Source: Punica granatum (Eukaryota > Streptophyta > Magnoliopsida > Myrtales > Lythraceae). From it: a stretch of 64,000 bases of DNA. The translations under genes and the position numbers were made by a program. The stretch's first letter is position 1; every line of letters starts with the position of its first letter. Location of the stretch: the NCBI RefSeq assembly GCF_007655135.1, contig NC_045130.1, positions 3,410,001 to 3,474,000 of the forward strand, given 5' to 3'. The notes under the pieces were generated by a model. It was not told the origin of the DNA, did not search any database, and saw only the letters and a program-made list of their open reading frames with translations. Shown one piece after another: positions 1 to 11,501 of the stretch.

Positions 1-1781
1 AAATCCTAAGGCGATCGGGAATTAGGATTCGCATCGGACGGTCCATCAATGATCGGCTCGACGGTCCGAAACCCGAATATTTAGAGCATTTGGCAAAACA
101 TTAATTAATTTAATCAATAATTTCACTAACGGGGTAATTGGACGTTCACACGATTAATTAATTCGCTTGGCCCTAATAATTTTGTACGAATTGGTAATAA
201 ACCGGTAACACGCGTCGATAGGTTGCAAACATGCGTTGGTGCCCTTCTCAAAACTTGCAAATTTTATAAAACTCGAGACACGTAGTTCGATGTGACATGG
301 ATGTCTAGGAAGGACTTGCGCGTCTTGACTCGAGGCCTCACCTGATTTCAGGAAACTCAGGTCTGGACGTGGAAGTTCTTCTTAGATCACTTCCGGATAG
401 ATTAACCGATCTTTTGGCTCTTTTAGGGTTCTTGACAACCCTGGAAGGTCCAGGGGATCGGTTAGCGCCGGTCACAGGCCGAGGTGGCCCGCACCGCGTA
501 ATCTCTCTTTCCCGAAAACAATTTTTATCTCAAGGGCAAAATCGTCTATTTGCAACCTAGCGACACCCCCCTAGGGTTAGAATAAGAGAAACATGCGGTA
601 TCAGGGTAGGGATGGGCTACCTATCTAGGCGCAGGTTCATCTGCATAGCCCGCCCTATCCGACCGATGAGTTTTTGTTATTCTAACATGGTCTCGGGTAG
701 TTAGTTCGGGTGGATTAGGTCAAAATACAAATACCGAATTAATTGTATACTCGGCCTAGACAAAATGGGCAATAGTAGGATAGGCACTAGGTTTTAGGAT
801 GTACAGGCGGAATCAATGTTTGGTAATAACCTGTAACAACCGTAGTGTCACAACATAGAACAACCCTAAAAATAACCCACAAACACAAGGCTTGACAACA
901 GACGTCACGTACGTCAGGTCCTCATAAAATAATGCCAAATGCGAAATACCTTCCCGAGGCGATCCTTGATCGATTCACACCTTGTACCTACTTTGTTTGT
1001 TTTAGGGTAGGATTTGTATGCCAAGATACCCCGGTTAATAATCGGTTAATTCACGTAAATTCGGCAATAACAAAATCCCGTTGTTTGCTTATTTATGCCC
1101 GTTTTGTTACATTCTTGCACTTGTTTTGTTATGCGGATCGAGCTCGATCCCTTAGGATGCGACCCATAGGGGATCCAACGCCCCACCGTAGATCACGGGG
1201 TGTACCCCCCCTAACACTGAGCGCATCTTAATTTCAATTCCGGTCTTTTCAAACCACACGGTGAGCACGAGTGGAATAATAACCGAACGCGATTCGACCG
1301 GGATTCAGTTGCTGTAATTTGTATTTTATTTATTTGAGAGGACAATGTAAGGATTTATGCTGTACATTTATTCATGTAAAAATCCCGGTCGGAGAGTGGA
1401 CGGTCGGAGTGTTCCTTCGAATTTACGGTGCCAAAACGCGTAAGATGAGCGGAACATAATTAAGCGGTAATTAAATTAAAATGGCAAGCCTAGACAAGCT
1501 AGAGTACCGATAGGGCATGCGAGATATAGGCTCGCATGTAACAGAACCCCCGAATTCGGAACTTCGGGTTTCGCAGACCATATGCCTTAGCAATTAGGTG
1601 TACCCCGTACCCCTAGACCCGGGTAACTTGCCGGCCCTCGACCTTCGGGTCGTAAAATGGCAAGTGGCGACTCCTTCTCACGTGCGTCCGTCGCGCGTCC
1701 CCGGGAAGGTGGACACTCCCAAGCCGCGTTGCATAGGCGCGCGCACGCGTGCCCCGACGAGATGAAATTCGGGTGCGCACA
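1..1781 (+). mobile_element. 5' LTR (3'-terminal part) of Ogre/Tat-like element
   Basis: This stretch is repeated almost exactly at 9723-11501. By eye I find about 3 substitutions and 2 one-base indels, so the two copies are the LTRs of one element. The window starts inside this LTR; the matching full copy shows that about 2.28 kb of it lies to the left. It ends in CA at 1780-1781, directly followed by a primer-binding site. Short reading frames inside it (for example 369-560 and 932-1231) recur at the same place in the other LTR and resemble no protein I know. Confidence 0.9.
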
Positions 1782-1784
1782 GCT

Positions 1785-1802
1785 TGGCGACTCCGCTGGG
1801 GA
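1785..1802 (+). other. Retrotransposon primer-binding site
   Basis: TGGCGACTCCGCTGGGGA starts three bases after the LTR's terminal CA. It begins with the TGG expected opposite a tRNA 3' CCA end. From memory it matches the tRNA-Arg-type primer site described for Ogre/Tat elements; the tRNA identity was not checked against a tRNA set. Confidence 0.8.
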
Positions 1803-4152
1803 TACTTAGAGGGTTCGGGCTCGTTCCTGCTTGCTTTGTTTGCTTGTTTATTTACCGCTTTCCGCAATTTTTCGCTTATCTACTTGATGCACTTTTATTT
1901 TCCGCACATGCATTGCATATCATACTAGCTTCTAGGTATCTATGGGTCGCGTCCCACGACCGGTAATAGGAGCATAGGTTAGATAGGGGTTCGAAGTAGG
2001 GGTACGGCGCGCAGTTCGACTGCCGCTTAGGCCTTGAAAAGAATCCCGCTCGGTTTCAAGGAATTGACACCCTTGAGTCGGGAGCCCCCATCCCTACGTA
2101 GCACGGTCCCCGTAGCACTAAAACCATGCATTCTGCAGAAACTTCATGCCATACTCCAACCCAGCTCCGACAAACATTCCACCATGTCGGCCTGCGTGCC
2201 ACTTGAGTCTTTTCTATTTCAAGAGTGATGTACCTTGTAATTGTACTAAGCCGTGGGCATTTACTTTCTTCGCACACATGCATCATCCGTTTTACAAAAT
2301 TAGGGTGTCATTCATACGGACGAGTCCTAAGTCGGTCTTCCTTTCGTCTTAGTAAGAGACGCCTTGCTCGGCCTCTTGTTCGTGCCTCGACAAAGTCCGT
2401 CAACACACGAGGGTCCCACCGAATCTCCGCAAACCAAGACCGGCACACTTGCCAGGACATCCCCCACTTCAGGCACAACCACCATAGTCGACCTCACCAA
2501 CAACATGATCGATTGCCTTCGCCGATAAGCTGCTGAGAAAGATGAGGAACTGGTCGACCAACCACGACCTTAGAGGGAGCTCGCTCAGACCCACTACACA
2601 AATTCAATGCCGCGCTCGCTCGAACTTTGAATGTGGTGGAAGATCGACTTAGGGCTTTATTTTACAAAATTTACATTGTACTTTGAACCTTTTGAGTCAA
2701 TGTGAATGATGGCATTAGTTTTGGAAAACTCACGCATCGCATGCATCCCACTCATTTACTGTTTTGCATAACAGCTAACATCCCACCACACGAGTGAGTG
2801 AAAACCTTCTTTGCAGGTAGACCAACCGCGACCTTTACCCTCCTTCCACGGTAAGGCGAGCCATGGCCCGAGGACCGATGCACCTTCCTTGGCAAAGCTA
2901 GCTTCTCTCTAACCCCACACAACCAAGCGTCATCGCGTGATCGCACGCGTCTCTTCGCGCAAATGAGCACATCCGCCAGCACAATCGAGTGCGTCCTTTC
3001 GCGTCGTGCGAGCATGCCTCCACCTTACCCCATGCACACACCCTCGGCGTGCTCGCACCACGCCTACCAGGCTAGTTCGATCCCCTACGCCCTTGCGTTA
3101 AAATTGCGAACATAGTTTGCTCTTTCATCGTTCCCCTTTTCCCATTGCAGGAAATAACAGACAAGAAGGCAACCTGAATCCTAAACGACCACAATCGAGA
3201 CAGGAAACGCTTCTCTGCTACCTCTTTGAACTTCAAACACTGAAGACTGACCCTCCCTCCACGAAAGATCACAGGCGACAGCTCCAACGAACATAGCATG
3301 TCCCAGCCCACCCGCCACGGGGCTTCCAGCACGATCACACTGTCAATCGAAGAATGGGCCCAACCCATCCTCCGCTATGGCCTCCGACCTGCTACCGGGG
3401 CAACACACACTCTCCTTCAAATGCCCTTTTACATTTATTCGCATTTCCAAATAAGCTCTCGGCATGAACGAACCATTCCAGGGGGACTTGAACAGTCTCG
3501 AAGACGCCCTATTGGTTCTGTCGGACCTGTCCGACTCGCATGTCCCAATGGGACTCGACTCCTCGAGCTTTCCCTAGGACGGCTGCGCAGACCAACCCGC
3601 AATCGGGGAAAGTACAACTATGCGGTTCCCAGTCACAGTCTAACCACTCCAGCGTGGCGATGACCGGACTCCCGAAATTGAGTGTCCCCCCCACACGCGA
3701 CATCCCCATGGGTCGCGCGCTGGATGAGGGAATTTCCCATGGGTCCACCTTACATTTCTTACCACATATTTCACCGTATAATCACTTAATACATCATCAT
3801 CTTTGTCATCCTTCACAGGGACACGCCGGTTACATGCGAAGAGCGATACACGGGTTTACACCTTTACGAGAACTCCTATCGGGTCTCTCTCCCTATACTT
3901 CGACAGGAAAGAGGCTTGATGAGGAAGTACCCCCTTTTTAACGAAGTCGAAGACAAAAACGACTGAGTGAGCCACAGGCTGTCAACCCAACCATCTCAGT
4001 CGATAGCAAGCATGGCCCTCGAAGCAAAGCACGTACGCCGACTTCAAGAGCACCTATCCTCCTAGGGGTACCCTCCACAGGAACGACAAAACTCGGTCAG
4101 GAGCGGCGTCCGACGCAGACCACGAAGACCAGGGCATCCGCGGTCAACACTC

Positions 4153-4581
4153 ATGCCGGGGCAACTTTGGTCACCTGTACCCCAGGGCAAATCTTGTTTT
4201 CCTTTTAGACGACAGGGAAAATCATTTGTAAAATTTGCAAGGACGAGCAGCACGAAGTTCGGCTTCCGAATATCCAAGAGCCAAATCTCCATGAAAGGCC
4301 GGCCCTCACGAAATAGGGCAAGGCACACCAAAGCGACCACGCAATGCGAAGTCGAGGAGTTTCCAACAAATACACGGGGCACAAAACAAACCCCAACTGC
4401 AAGAAAAAAAAAACAGAGCGAAAAGAAGCGGGAAAAACCCGCCAATGAAGAGAGAGAGAAAAGACGCGGGAAAAACCCGCCAATGAACAAAACAAAGCAC
4501 CGCCGAGATATAAAACTGCGGCACTGCCAATTCGAAGAAGAAATCAACAAAATCCGACAAAAAGGGGAGCAGCAGACGTAA
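4153..4581 (+). other. Unrecognised 142-codon basic reading frame inside the element
   Basis: This open frame encodes a very basic, Lys/Arg/Glu-rich sequence. Its C-terminal half contains a short motif coded twice by the duplicated hairpin at 4428-4480. I recognise no domain. It lies where a gag or accessory ORF could sit in an autonomous relative, but it may be chance: the opposite strand is also open (4062-4610) because the region is purine-biased. Confidence 0.15.
4428..4480 (+). repeat. Duplicated small hairpin
   Basis: GCGGGAAAAACCCGC occurs at 4428-4442 and again at 4466-4480, each time followed by CAATGAA. Each copy is a perfect 5-bp stem with a five-A loop. The copies are 38 bp apart, so this looks like a local duplication. 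Confidence 0.6.
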
Positions 4582-6221
4582 CTCCTCGACGAAGACATAA
4601 CACAATGCACTCGGAGGTCGAATTCTTCGAACCTTTCGTCCTTGCAAACTCGAGAGACAAAATAATCAAGCCCGCTAGGTCGAAAACCCTTCGGGGCGAC
4701 CTAGGCAAAAGCTAGGGCAAAGAGAGGTGCGGCTGAAAATCCCGAGGCGGTCAGTCGTGGCAAAAGGAGAGCGAATCCCCTTTAGGTTGAGAGGTACGGC
4801 CCCGAGGCGGGTAACCGTAGCAAAAGGAGAGTAAAATGAGAGATAAACAAAACAGTCACTCTAGGCTCTCGCACACTGCGCAGACCAGGGATCCCCAAGG
4901 AAAATGACCAAGTTATCTACTCCAACATGATCCCCGATCGGCTCTCCTGCACGACTCAAGTGTCAAAGGCGGATTCTTCCTCAAGCACAGCGGGCGACCA
5001 AGCACGCAATCCAAGCAGTTCAAGACAGCCAACACCAACCGAAGGACGGAAGAGAAAGGGGGTACATGTCGCTGCAGGGCGTGAACCCATGTATCCTTTT
5101 GGCTTGGGACAGCGTGCTTCCTAAGCTTTCTCTTTTCTCTTTGTCATTGCATAACTCCAAACGGGTCATAGCCACCCTACAACCGGCTACCACGAAGCCA
5201 AAATCCTAGACACTCATCTCCGGGAGTCAAGTCATAAACACTTTGGAAATGAATAGATTGAGGTCTAACCAAATTTGCACATAAATCCCCAGGCGGGTCA
5301 CAAACGCAGCCGCCATACGGTACCCTGACGAGAAGAGTCCTAAGCCGACGGGCGCGTCGAATAATAGACAGAGCCGCTAGGGCATCATTGAGAATGTCTC
5401 GATATGCTCGTGCATGGCCAACAGGAGCCTTGGAGGCCTCGCATTGATGCCTTCGAAAATGGGATCTCATTCTCATCGCCAAAGCAAAAATTCTCTACGG
5501 GTCGCCCAGGCGACCCGAAACTAAAGAACATGCGTCGCGAGCACATCTTTTTACCTGTGTTTACAAATCGCTAGTAATCCCATGACTTACTAATGATGAC
5601 AGGATCACAGGTAAAACAAATGCGGAAACCACGACGGACTCTGATTCCCCATCCCTCGAGGTACGTGGGCACTTCGTCTAGAACTTGAGCCCTTCATCGC
5701 AAGACCGGGGCATCCCCAGCAAATTACAATCGCCCCTGCGACAGAGCCGGCACCCGGCAGAGCAACGAGCAACCGCCCTAGCGGCGAGGCCGGCCTCCGG
5801 CAGATCAGCACATTTGGGGTAGCATTAGCCCTGCACATTCAGCGTACACCACCGTTCACACGACTAATAGAAAGTGGTGCTCATCTCTGCGGGAGAGCCA
5901 CGTGCAATCCTTACTCTCCACCGAGACAAGATGCGTCTTGGTCCCGAGAGTTAGCCCAACCCACAGCCCTACTTCACTATGGCAACATTCACAAGCAACA
6001 ACATCCCCGGTGAATACAGTGATCAGACCATTCCTGCCAAGAACGTGACACAAGTCACCCAGCACGCGTACAATCACGCGACAAACTGCAAGCCACACCT
6101 ACCACTGCACCATCCCAACAAAGCCATGACCCAATGCCAAGCGCCCTTTTCGGCGTCCCGCGCCATTCCTTGACACTAGTCGTTGCTTTTGCATTCCCTG
6201 CATTTTCGCATCATGCCCATC

Positions 6222-7270
6222 TTTACTGCTTTCCGGACTTCGTGTCCAGGACTCCGTGTCCATCTTTACTGCTTTTCGGACTCCGCGTCCAGAACTCCGT
6301 GTCCATCTTTACTGCTTTTCGGACTCCGCGTCCAGGACTCCGTGTCCATCTTTATTGCCTTCCGTACTCCGCGTCCAGGACTCCGTGTCCATCTTTACTG
6401 CTTTTCGGACTCCGTGTCCAGGACTCCGTGTCCATCTTTACTGCTTTTTCGGACTCCGCGTCCAAGACTCCGTGTCCATTTTTACTGCTTTTCGGACTCC
6501 GTGTCCATCTTTACTGCTTTTCGGACTCCGCGTCCATTTTTACTGCTTTTCGGACTCCGCGTCCAGGACTCCGTGTCCATCTTTACTGCTTTTCGGACTC
6601 CGCGTCCATCTTTACTTCTTTTCGGACTCCGCGTCCAGGACTCCGTGTCCATCTTTACTGCTTTTCGGACTCCGCGTCCATCTTTACTGCTTTTCGGACT
6701 CCGCGTCCATCTTTACTGCTTTTCGGACTCCGCGTCCAGGACTCCGTGTCCATCTTTACTGCTTTTCGGACTCCGCGTCCATCTTTACTGCTTTTCGGAC
6801 TCCGTGTCCATCTTTACTGCTTTCGGACTCCGCGTCCAGGACTCCGTGTCCATCTTTATTGCTTTTCGGACTCCGTGTCCATCTTTACTGCTTTTCGGAC
6901 TCCGTGTCCAGGACTCCGTGTCCATCTTTACTACTTTTCGGACTCCGCGTCCAGGACTCCGCGTCCATATTTACTGCTTTTCGGACTCCGCGTCCAGGAC
7001 TCCGTGTCCATCTTTACTGCTTTTCGGACTCCGCATCTAGGACTTCGTGTCCATCTTTACTGCTTTTCGGACTCCGCGTCCATCTTTACGGCTTTTCGGA
7101 CTCCGCGTCCAGGACTCCGTGTCCATCTTTACTACTTTTCGGACTCTGCGTCCAGGATTTCGTGTCCACCTTTACTGCTTTTTAAAATTCTTGTTCACTT
7201 TTACTGATTTCCGGACTTCGTGTCAACCTTTATCGCTTTTAGGACTTCGTGTTCACATTTATTGCTTTAC
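6222..7270 (+). repeat. Tandem array of 43-bp and 29-bp units in the 3' untranslated part of the element
   Basis: About 27 units begin with CTTTACTGCTTTTCGGACTC. The long 43-bp form is the 29-bp form plus one extra 14-bp subunit, GGACTCCGYGTCCA, which is itself a small inverted repeat (GGAC/GTCC). Central units are nearly identical, while those after about 7175 are degenerate, as expected from unequal exchange in the middle of an array. No plus-strand frame meets a stop, giving overlapping open frames of 357, 309 and 285 codons. The array ends about 150 bp before the polypurine tract, the position where hypervariable tandem repeats are known in Ogre/Tat elements. Confidence 0.9.
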
Positions 7271-7420
7271 GAACTTTAGCCCTGCATTTGCTTGCCATGA
7301 CTCCTTTGTCTTTTTCCTCCCACAAACAAGTTCGTTGCATCTGAGAGAATGGCCAGGTGGTCGTCAAGACCGAACGGGTGCTTCTCATTATCTTTGGCTG
7401 CACCCTCTATCCGAGCACGA

Positions 7421-7438
7421 AACCAAAGAGGGGCAAGC
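7421..7438 (+). other. Polypurine tract of the Ogre/Tat-like element
   Basis: AACCAAAGAGGGGCAAGC directly precedes the TG that opens the 3' LTR. A G-rich purine run in this place is the plus-strand primer of LTR retrotransposons, and this form resembles what I recall for Ogre elements. Confidence 0.75.
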
Positions 7439-10400
7439 TGTAAGCACCCAATTTTGGTCCACCGGCTTCAGAGGGGCAGAATCGTCGTTTTTTTTGCCGC
7501 CCGTGAGGGAAGTATTTCCGATTAATTACCCGAGTATTCACGACTTTTCGGAGATAGCACATTTTCCTAATCTAGCACCAATTTTATGATTTTTCAAAAA
7601 TAATACTATTTTGGGACGTTTTCAAATTTCGCGTGCATCGACGTCAATTTTCAAAATTCGGGACAAAATTCGAGATTGAAAATAATTTCATCGCATAATA
7701 TCGATCATCAAATTTTTCGGAGCGTGATGGTGGTCTCGAATTATTTTCCGACGTCCGATCAAGAAGACGAGATTTTAAATTTGTACGCCCGTCGATCTTG
7801 AAATTCGAAAAAAAAAAAAAAAAAAAGAAGTCAAAAGTCAGAGCCGGTCAGAAGTCAGACGACTTCTGACCGTTGCCTGACTTCTCATCATTCTTCCTCC
7901 TGTTCTTCTTCTTCCTTGTTCTTCTTTCCTTTCTTTTCTTTTTCTTTCTTTCTTTTTCCTTTTCTCCTTCTGCACCCAGACGGCGATGAACCCGAGCCCG
8001 TGACTGCACGGCGTCAGAGGCCTGCCACACGCCAAGCCCTCTGAACACGCCAACGATTTTCGACACGCAACGCCATCTCTCTCTCTCTCTCTCTCTCTCG
8101 GTTTTTTTTTAGAAAAAAAAAACCAGAACTCACGGGAAAAAAGGGAAGGACCCTCAGCTCGAACGGGGATCGGCTCTCGGGAGGATGGGCATTATTTTTC
8201 ACTCTCAGCTCGAGCTTTAAAAGAGGAGCTCGATTTTTCGGAGGGAGGCTCTCTCTCTCTCTCGGCAGCTCACAGTTCGGCCGGGAGTTCACGAAAAAAA
8301 TCCCTCAACTCACACGCGGTCTCCCATAGCTCACGGCCCGCAGCTCGATTTTTCGCGGAAACCCGGAGCCCGTTCGGTCCGGACGCTCGCAGCTCCCGAT
8401 CTCGAACCCCACCAATTCGGATCCCGGTTCTCACGCCTCCCTCCGCACATTCTCCGGCTTTCCCTCACCTCGGCTCCCTCAGCTCCCCGTTCGGCCCTCA
8501 GCTCACCCGAGCTGCCACCCGAGCCGCCCCGAACCGCCTCCCTTCTTCTCCTTCGTTTCATTATTTTTGCTAACCGTCGGCTCCTCCTCTCCGGGCCAGC
8601 ACAGGTAGCCACCCAACCGCCCAGCAGCCCAGCCATTCGGTCCGACCCAGCGGTAGCCGTCCAGCCCGGCCCAGCAACAATCCCGTTCGGCACGGCCCGA
8701 CCCACCGACGGCTCAGTCCAGCACCCAACAACCCAATCGGCCCAATCCAAATCTCAAGGGCCCAGTCCGGCCCAATTCTCCCTCAGCAGCCCAACTCCCC
8801 GGCGAATTCTTAATTTTTTTTATTTTATTTTTTTTTATTTACAGAATCACCCCTCAACTTCCCGAACTAGGTAAATCTCCGACTTAGTGGCATGTTTAGG
8901 GCTCCGATTCTGAATATTAATGCTTGTTTGGACGAATATGATGCGAAATGAATGTTATTGGGCTGTGCGGGTGATCGGATTTGTCTCAAACTCGATTTTA
9001 TGAACTTTTCGTTTTGTCTCATTTCAGTACAGAGGACGCAATTTTTATTTTTCAGATCTGCCCTAAATTTTAAAATTGTTCCCAGTCAAGTCCCGATTAT
9101 TTTAATATCTTCAGATCAGTCCTGAACCTTTCGAAATTTTTAAATCAGTCCCTGAACTTTTCGGAATTCCAGATCAGTCCTGAACTTTTTCGGAATTTTT
9201 AAATCAGTCCCTAAACTTTTCGCAATTTTCAAATCAGTCCCCTGAATTTTTCGGAATTTTCACATTAGTCCCTGAACTTTTCGAATTTTCACATCAGTCC
9301 CTGAGCTTTCGGAATTTGCAAATCAGTCCCTTAACTTTTCGAAATTTTCAAATCAGTCCTGAACATTTTCCAAAGACATCCAGCCCTTTCCTACTTGGAT
9401 CACTGACCGACAGCGTGTGTGCCACGTTTAAATATTTTATTCTTGTAATTATATGTATACGGCATGACAACGTGTGTGCTTTTGCATGATTTTTCCGCCT
9501 CCCATGAATCGGTGCCGTTTTATCGATTTCGTTGATATCGTGTTTGCGTGCATGTTTGTATGTGTTTATCATGATCATGGCGGCACCGGTTATGTAAATT
9601 TGTATGTTCGTCGCGCTTGATGTGGTGATATGCTCTTGATCTGTGCTTAAAATGCTTTATCGTTTAAAGAAACCTCACGTGAATCGGGTTAATCATGCAA
9701 ACTCGACCTAAAATTAATTTTTAAATCCTAAGGCGATCGGGAATTAGGATTCGCATCGGACGGTCCATCAATGATCGGCTCGACGGTCCGAAACCCGAAT
9801 ATTTAGAGCATTTGGCAAAACATTAATTAATTTAATCAATAATTTCACTAACGGGGTAATTGGACGTTCACACGATTAATTAATTCGCTTGGCCCTAATA
9901 ATTTTGTACGAATTGGTAATAAACCGGTAACACGCGTCGATAGGTTGCAAACATGCGTTGGTGCCCTTCTCAAAACTTGCAAATTTTATAAACTCGAGAC
10001 ACGTAGTTCGATGTGACATGGATGTCTAGGAAGGACTTGCGCGTCTTGACTCGAGGCCTCACCTGATTTCAGGAAACTCAGGTCTGGACGTGGAAGTTCT
10101 TCTTAGATCACTTCCGGATAGATTAACCGATCTTTTGGCTCTTTTAGGGTTCTTGACAACCCTGGAAGGTCCAGGGGATCGGTTAGCGCCGGTCACAGGC
10201 CGAGGTGGCCCGCACCGCGTAATCTCTCTTTCCCGAAAACAATTTTTATCTCAAGGGCAAAATCGTCTATTTGCAACCTAGCGACACCCCCCTAGGGTTA
10301 GAATAAGAGAAACATGCGGTATCAGGGTAGGGATGGGCTACCTATCTAGGCGCAGGTTCATCTGCATAGCCCGCCCTATCCGACAGATGAGTTTTTGTTA

Positions 10401-11501
10401 TTCTAGCATGGTCTCGGGTAGTTAGTTCGGGTGGATTAGGTCAAAATACAAATACCGAATTAATTGTATACTCGGCCTAGACAAAATGGGCAATAGTAGG
10501 ATAGGCACTAGGTTTTAGGATGTACAGGCGGAATCAATGTTTGGTAATAACCTGTAACAACCGTAGTGTCACAACATAGAACAACCCTAAAAATAACCCA
10601 CAAACACAAGGCTTGACAACAGACGTCACGTACGTCAGGTCCTCATAAAATAATGCCAAATGCGAAATACCTTCCCGAGGCGATCCTTGATCGATTCACA
10701 CCTTGTACCTACTTTGTTTGTTTTAGGGTAGGATTTGTATGCCAAGATACCCCGGTTAATAATCGGTTAATTCACGTAAATTCGGCAATAACAAAATCCC
10801 GTTGTTTGCTTATTTATGCCCGTTTTGTTACATTCTTGCACTTGTTTTGTTATGCGGATCGAGCTCAATCCCTTAGGATGCGACCCATAGGGGATCCAAC
10901 GCCCCACCGTAGATCACGGGGTGTACCCCCCCTAACACTGAGCGCATCTTAATTTCAATTCCGGTCTTTTCAAACCACACGGTGAGCACGAGTGGAATAA
11001 TAACCGAACGCGATTCGACCGGGATTCAGTTGCTGTAATTTGTATTTTATTTATTTGAGAGGACAATGTAAGGATTTATGCTGTACATTTATTCATGTAA
11101 AAATCCCGGTCGGAGAGTGGACGGTCGGAGTGTTCCTTCGAATTTACGGTGCCAAAACGCGTAAGATGAGCGGAACATAATTAAGCGGTAATTAAATTAA
11201 AATGGCAAGCCTAGACAAGCTAGAGTACCGATAGGCATGCGAGATATAGGCTCGCATGTAACAGAACCCCCGAATTCGGAACTTCGGGTTTCGCAGACCA
11301 TATGCCTTAGCAATTAGGTGTACCCCGTACCCCTAGACCCGGGTAACTTGCCGGCCCTCGACCTTCGGGTCGTAAAATGGCAAGTGGCGACTCCTTCTCA
11401 CGTGCGTCCGTCGCGCGTCCCCGGGAAGGTGGACACTCCCAAGCCGCGTTGCATAGGCGCGCGCACGCGTGCCCCGACGAGATGAAATTCGGGTGCGCAC
11501 A
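7439..11501 (+). mobile_element. Complete 3' LTR of Ogre/Tat-like element
   Basis: This 4.06 kb LTR opens with TGTAAGCACCC right after the polypurine tract and closes with GCGCACA at 11501. Its last 1.78 kb match the partial 5' LTR. From left to right it holds an A-run (about 7808), CT-rich simple repeats (about 8070-8100 and 8250-8262), a GC-rich block (about 8290-8810) with short chance frames on the minus strand, and a minisatellite at 9112-9366. The right flank starts CGTAT; the matching target-site duplication would be left of the window. Near-identity to the 5' LTR indicates a very recent insertion. Confidence 0.85.
9112..9366 (+). repeat. Degenerate 29-34 bp minisatellite inside the LTR
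   Basis: About nine imperfect units of the form CAGTCCCTGAACTTTTCGGA followed by an A/T-rich tail. Unit length varies by small indels. It lies upstream of the LTR part shared with the window's left end, so its state in the 5' LTR cannot be seen. Confidence 0.75.

Larger units (their letters stand above)
1782..7438 (+). mobile_element. Internal region of non-autonomous Ogre/Tat-like element
   Basis: This 5.66 kb lies between the primer-binding site and the polypurine tract. Outside the tandem array at 6222-7270 no reading frame reaches 200 codons. I see none of the retroelement hallmarks in any frame: no CCHC knuckle, no D-S/T-G protease, no integrase D-D-E, no YxDD reverse transcriptase. Autonomous Ogre/Tat elements carry gag-pol and an extra ORF and are much longer inside. 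The region therefore looks like a large retrotransposon derivative moved in trans. Around 2480-2570 a short charged stretch could be a gag remnant, but stops interrupt it and I would not rely on it. Confidence 0.75.

Noticed and set aside
369..560. 63-codon frame, identical at 10090-10281
   Set aside because: The identity reflects the two LTRs of one element, not a conserved gene family.
4062..4610. 182-codon minus-strand frame in the Ogre/Tat-like internal region
   Set aside because: It is Phe/Leu/Ser-rich because it mirrors the Lys/Glu-rich purine strand; no signal or domain.
6134..7207. Overlapping 357-, 309- and 285-codon frames as protein genes
   Set aside because: They exist only because the tandem unit lacks stop codons; codon content is dictated by the repeat and they start and end with it.
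6222..7270. CRISPR-like array
   Set aside because: Units are contiguous with no unique spacers, and the DNA is from a plant nuclear genome.
8331..8750. 139-codon minus-strand frame in the GC-rich part of the LTR
   Set aside because: GC-rich LTR DNA is open by chance; no domain and a low-complexity composition.
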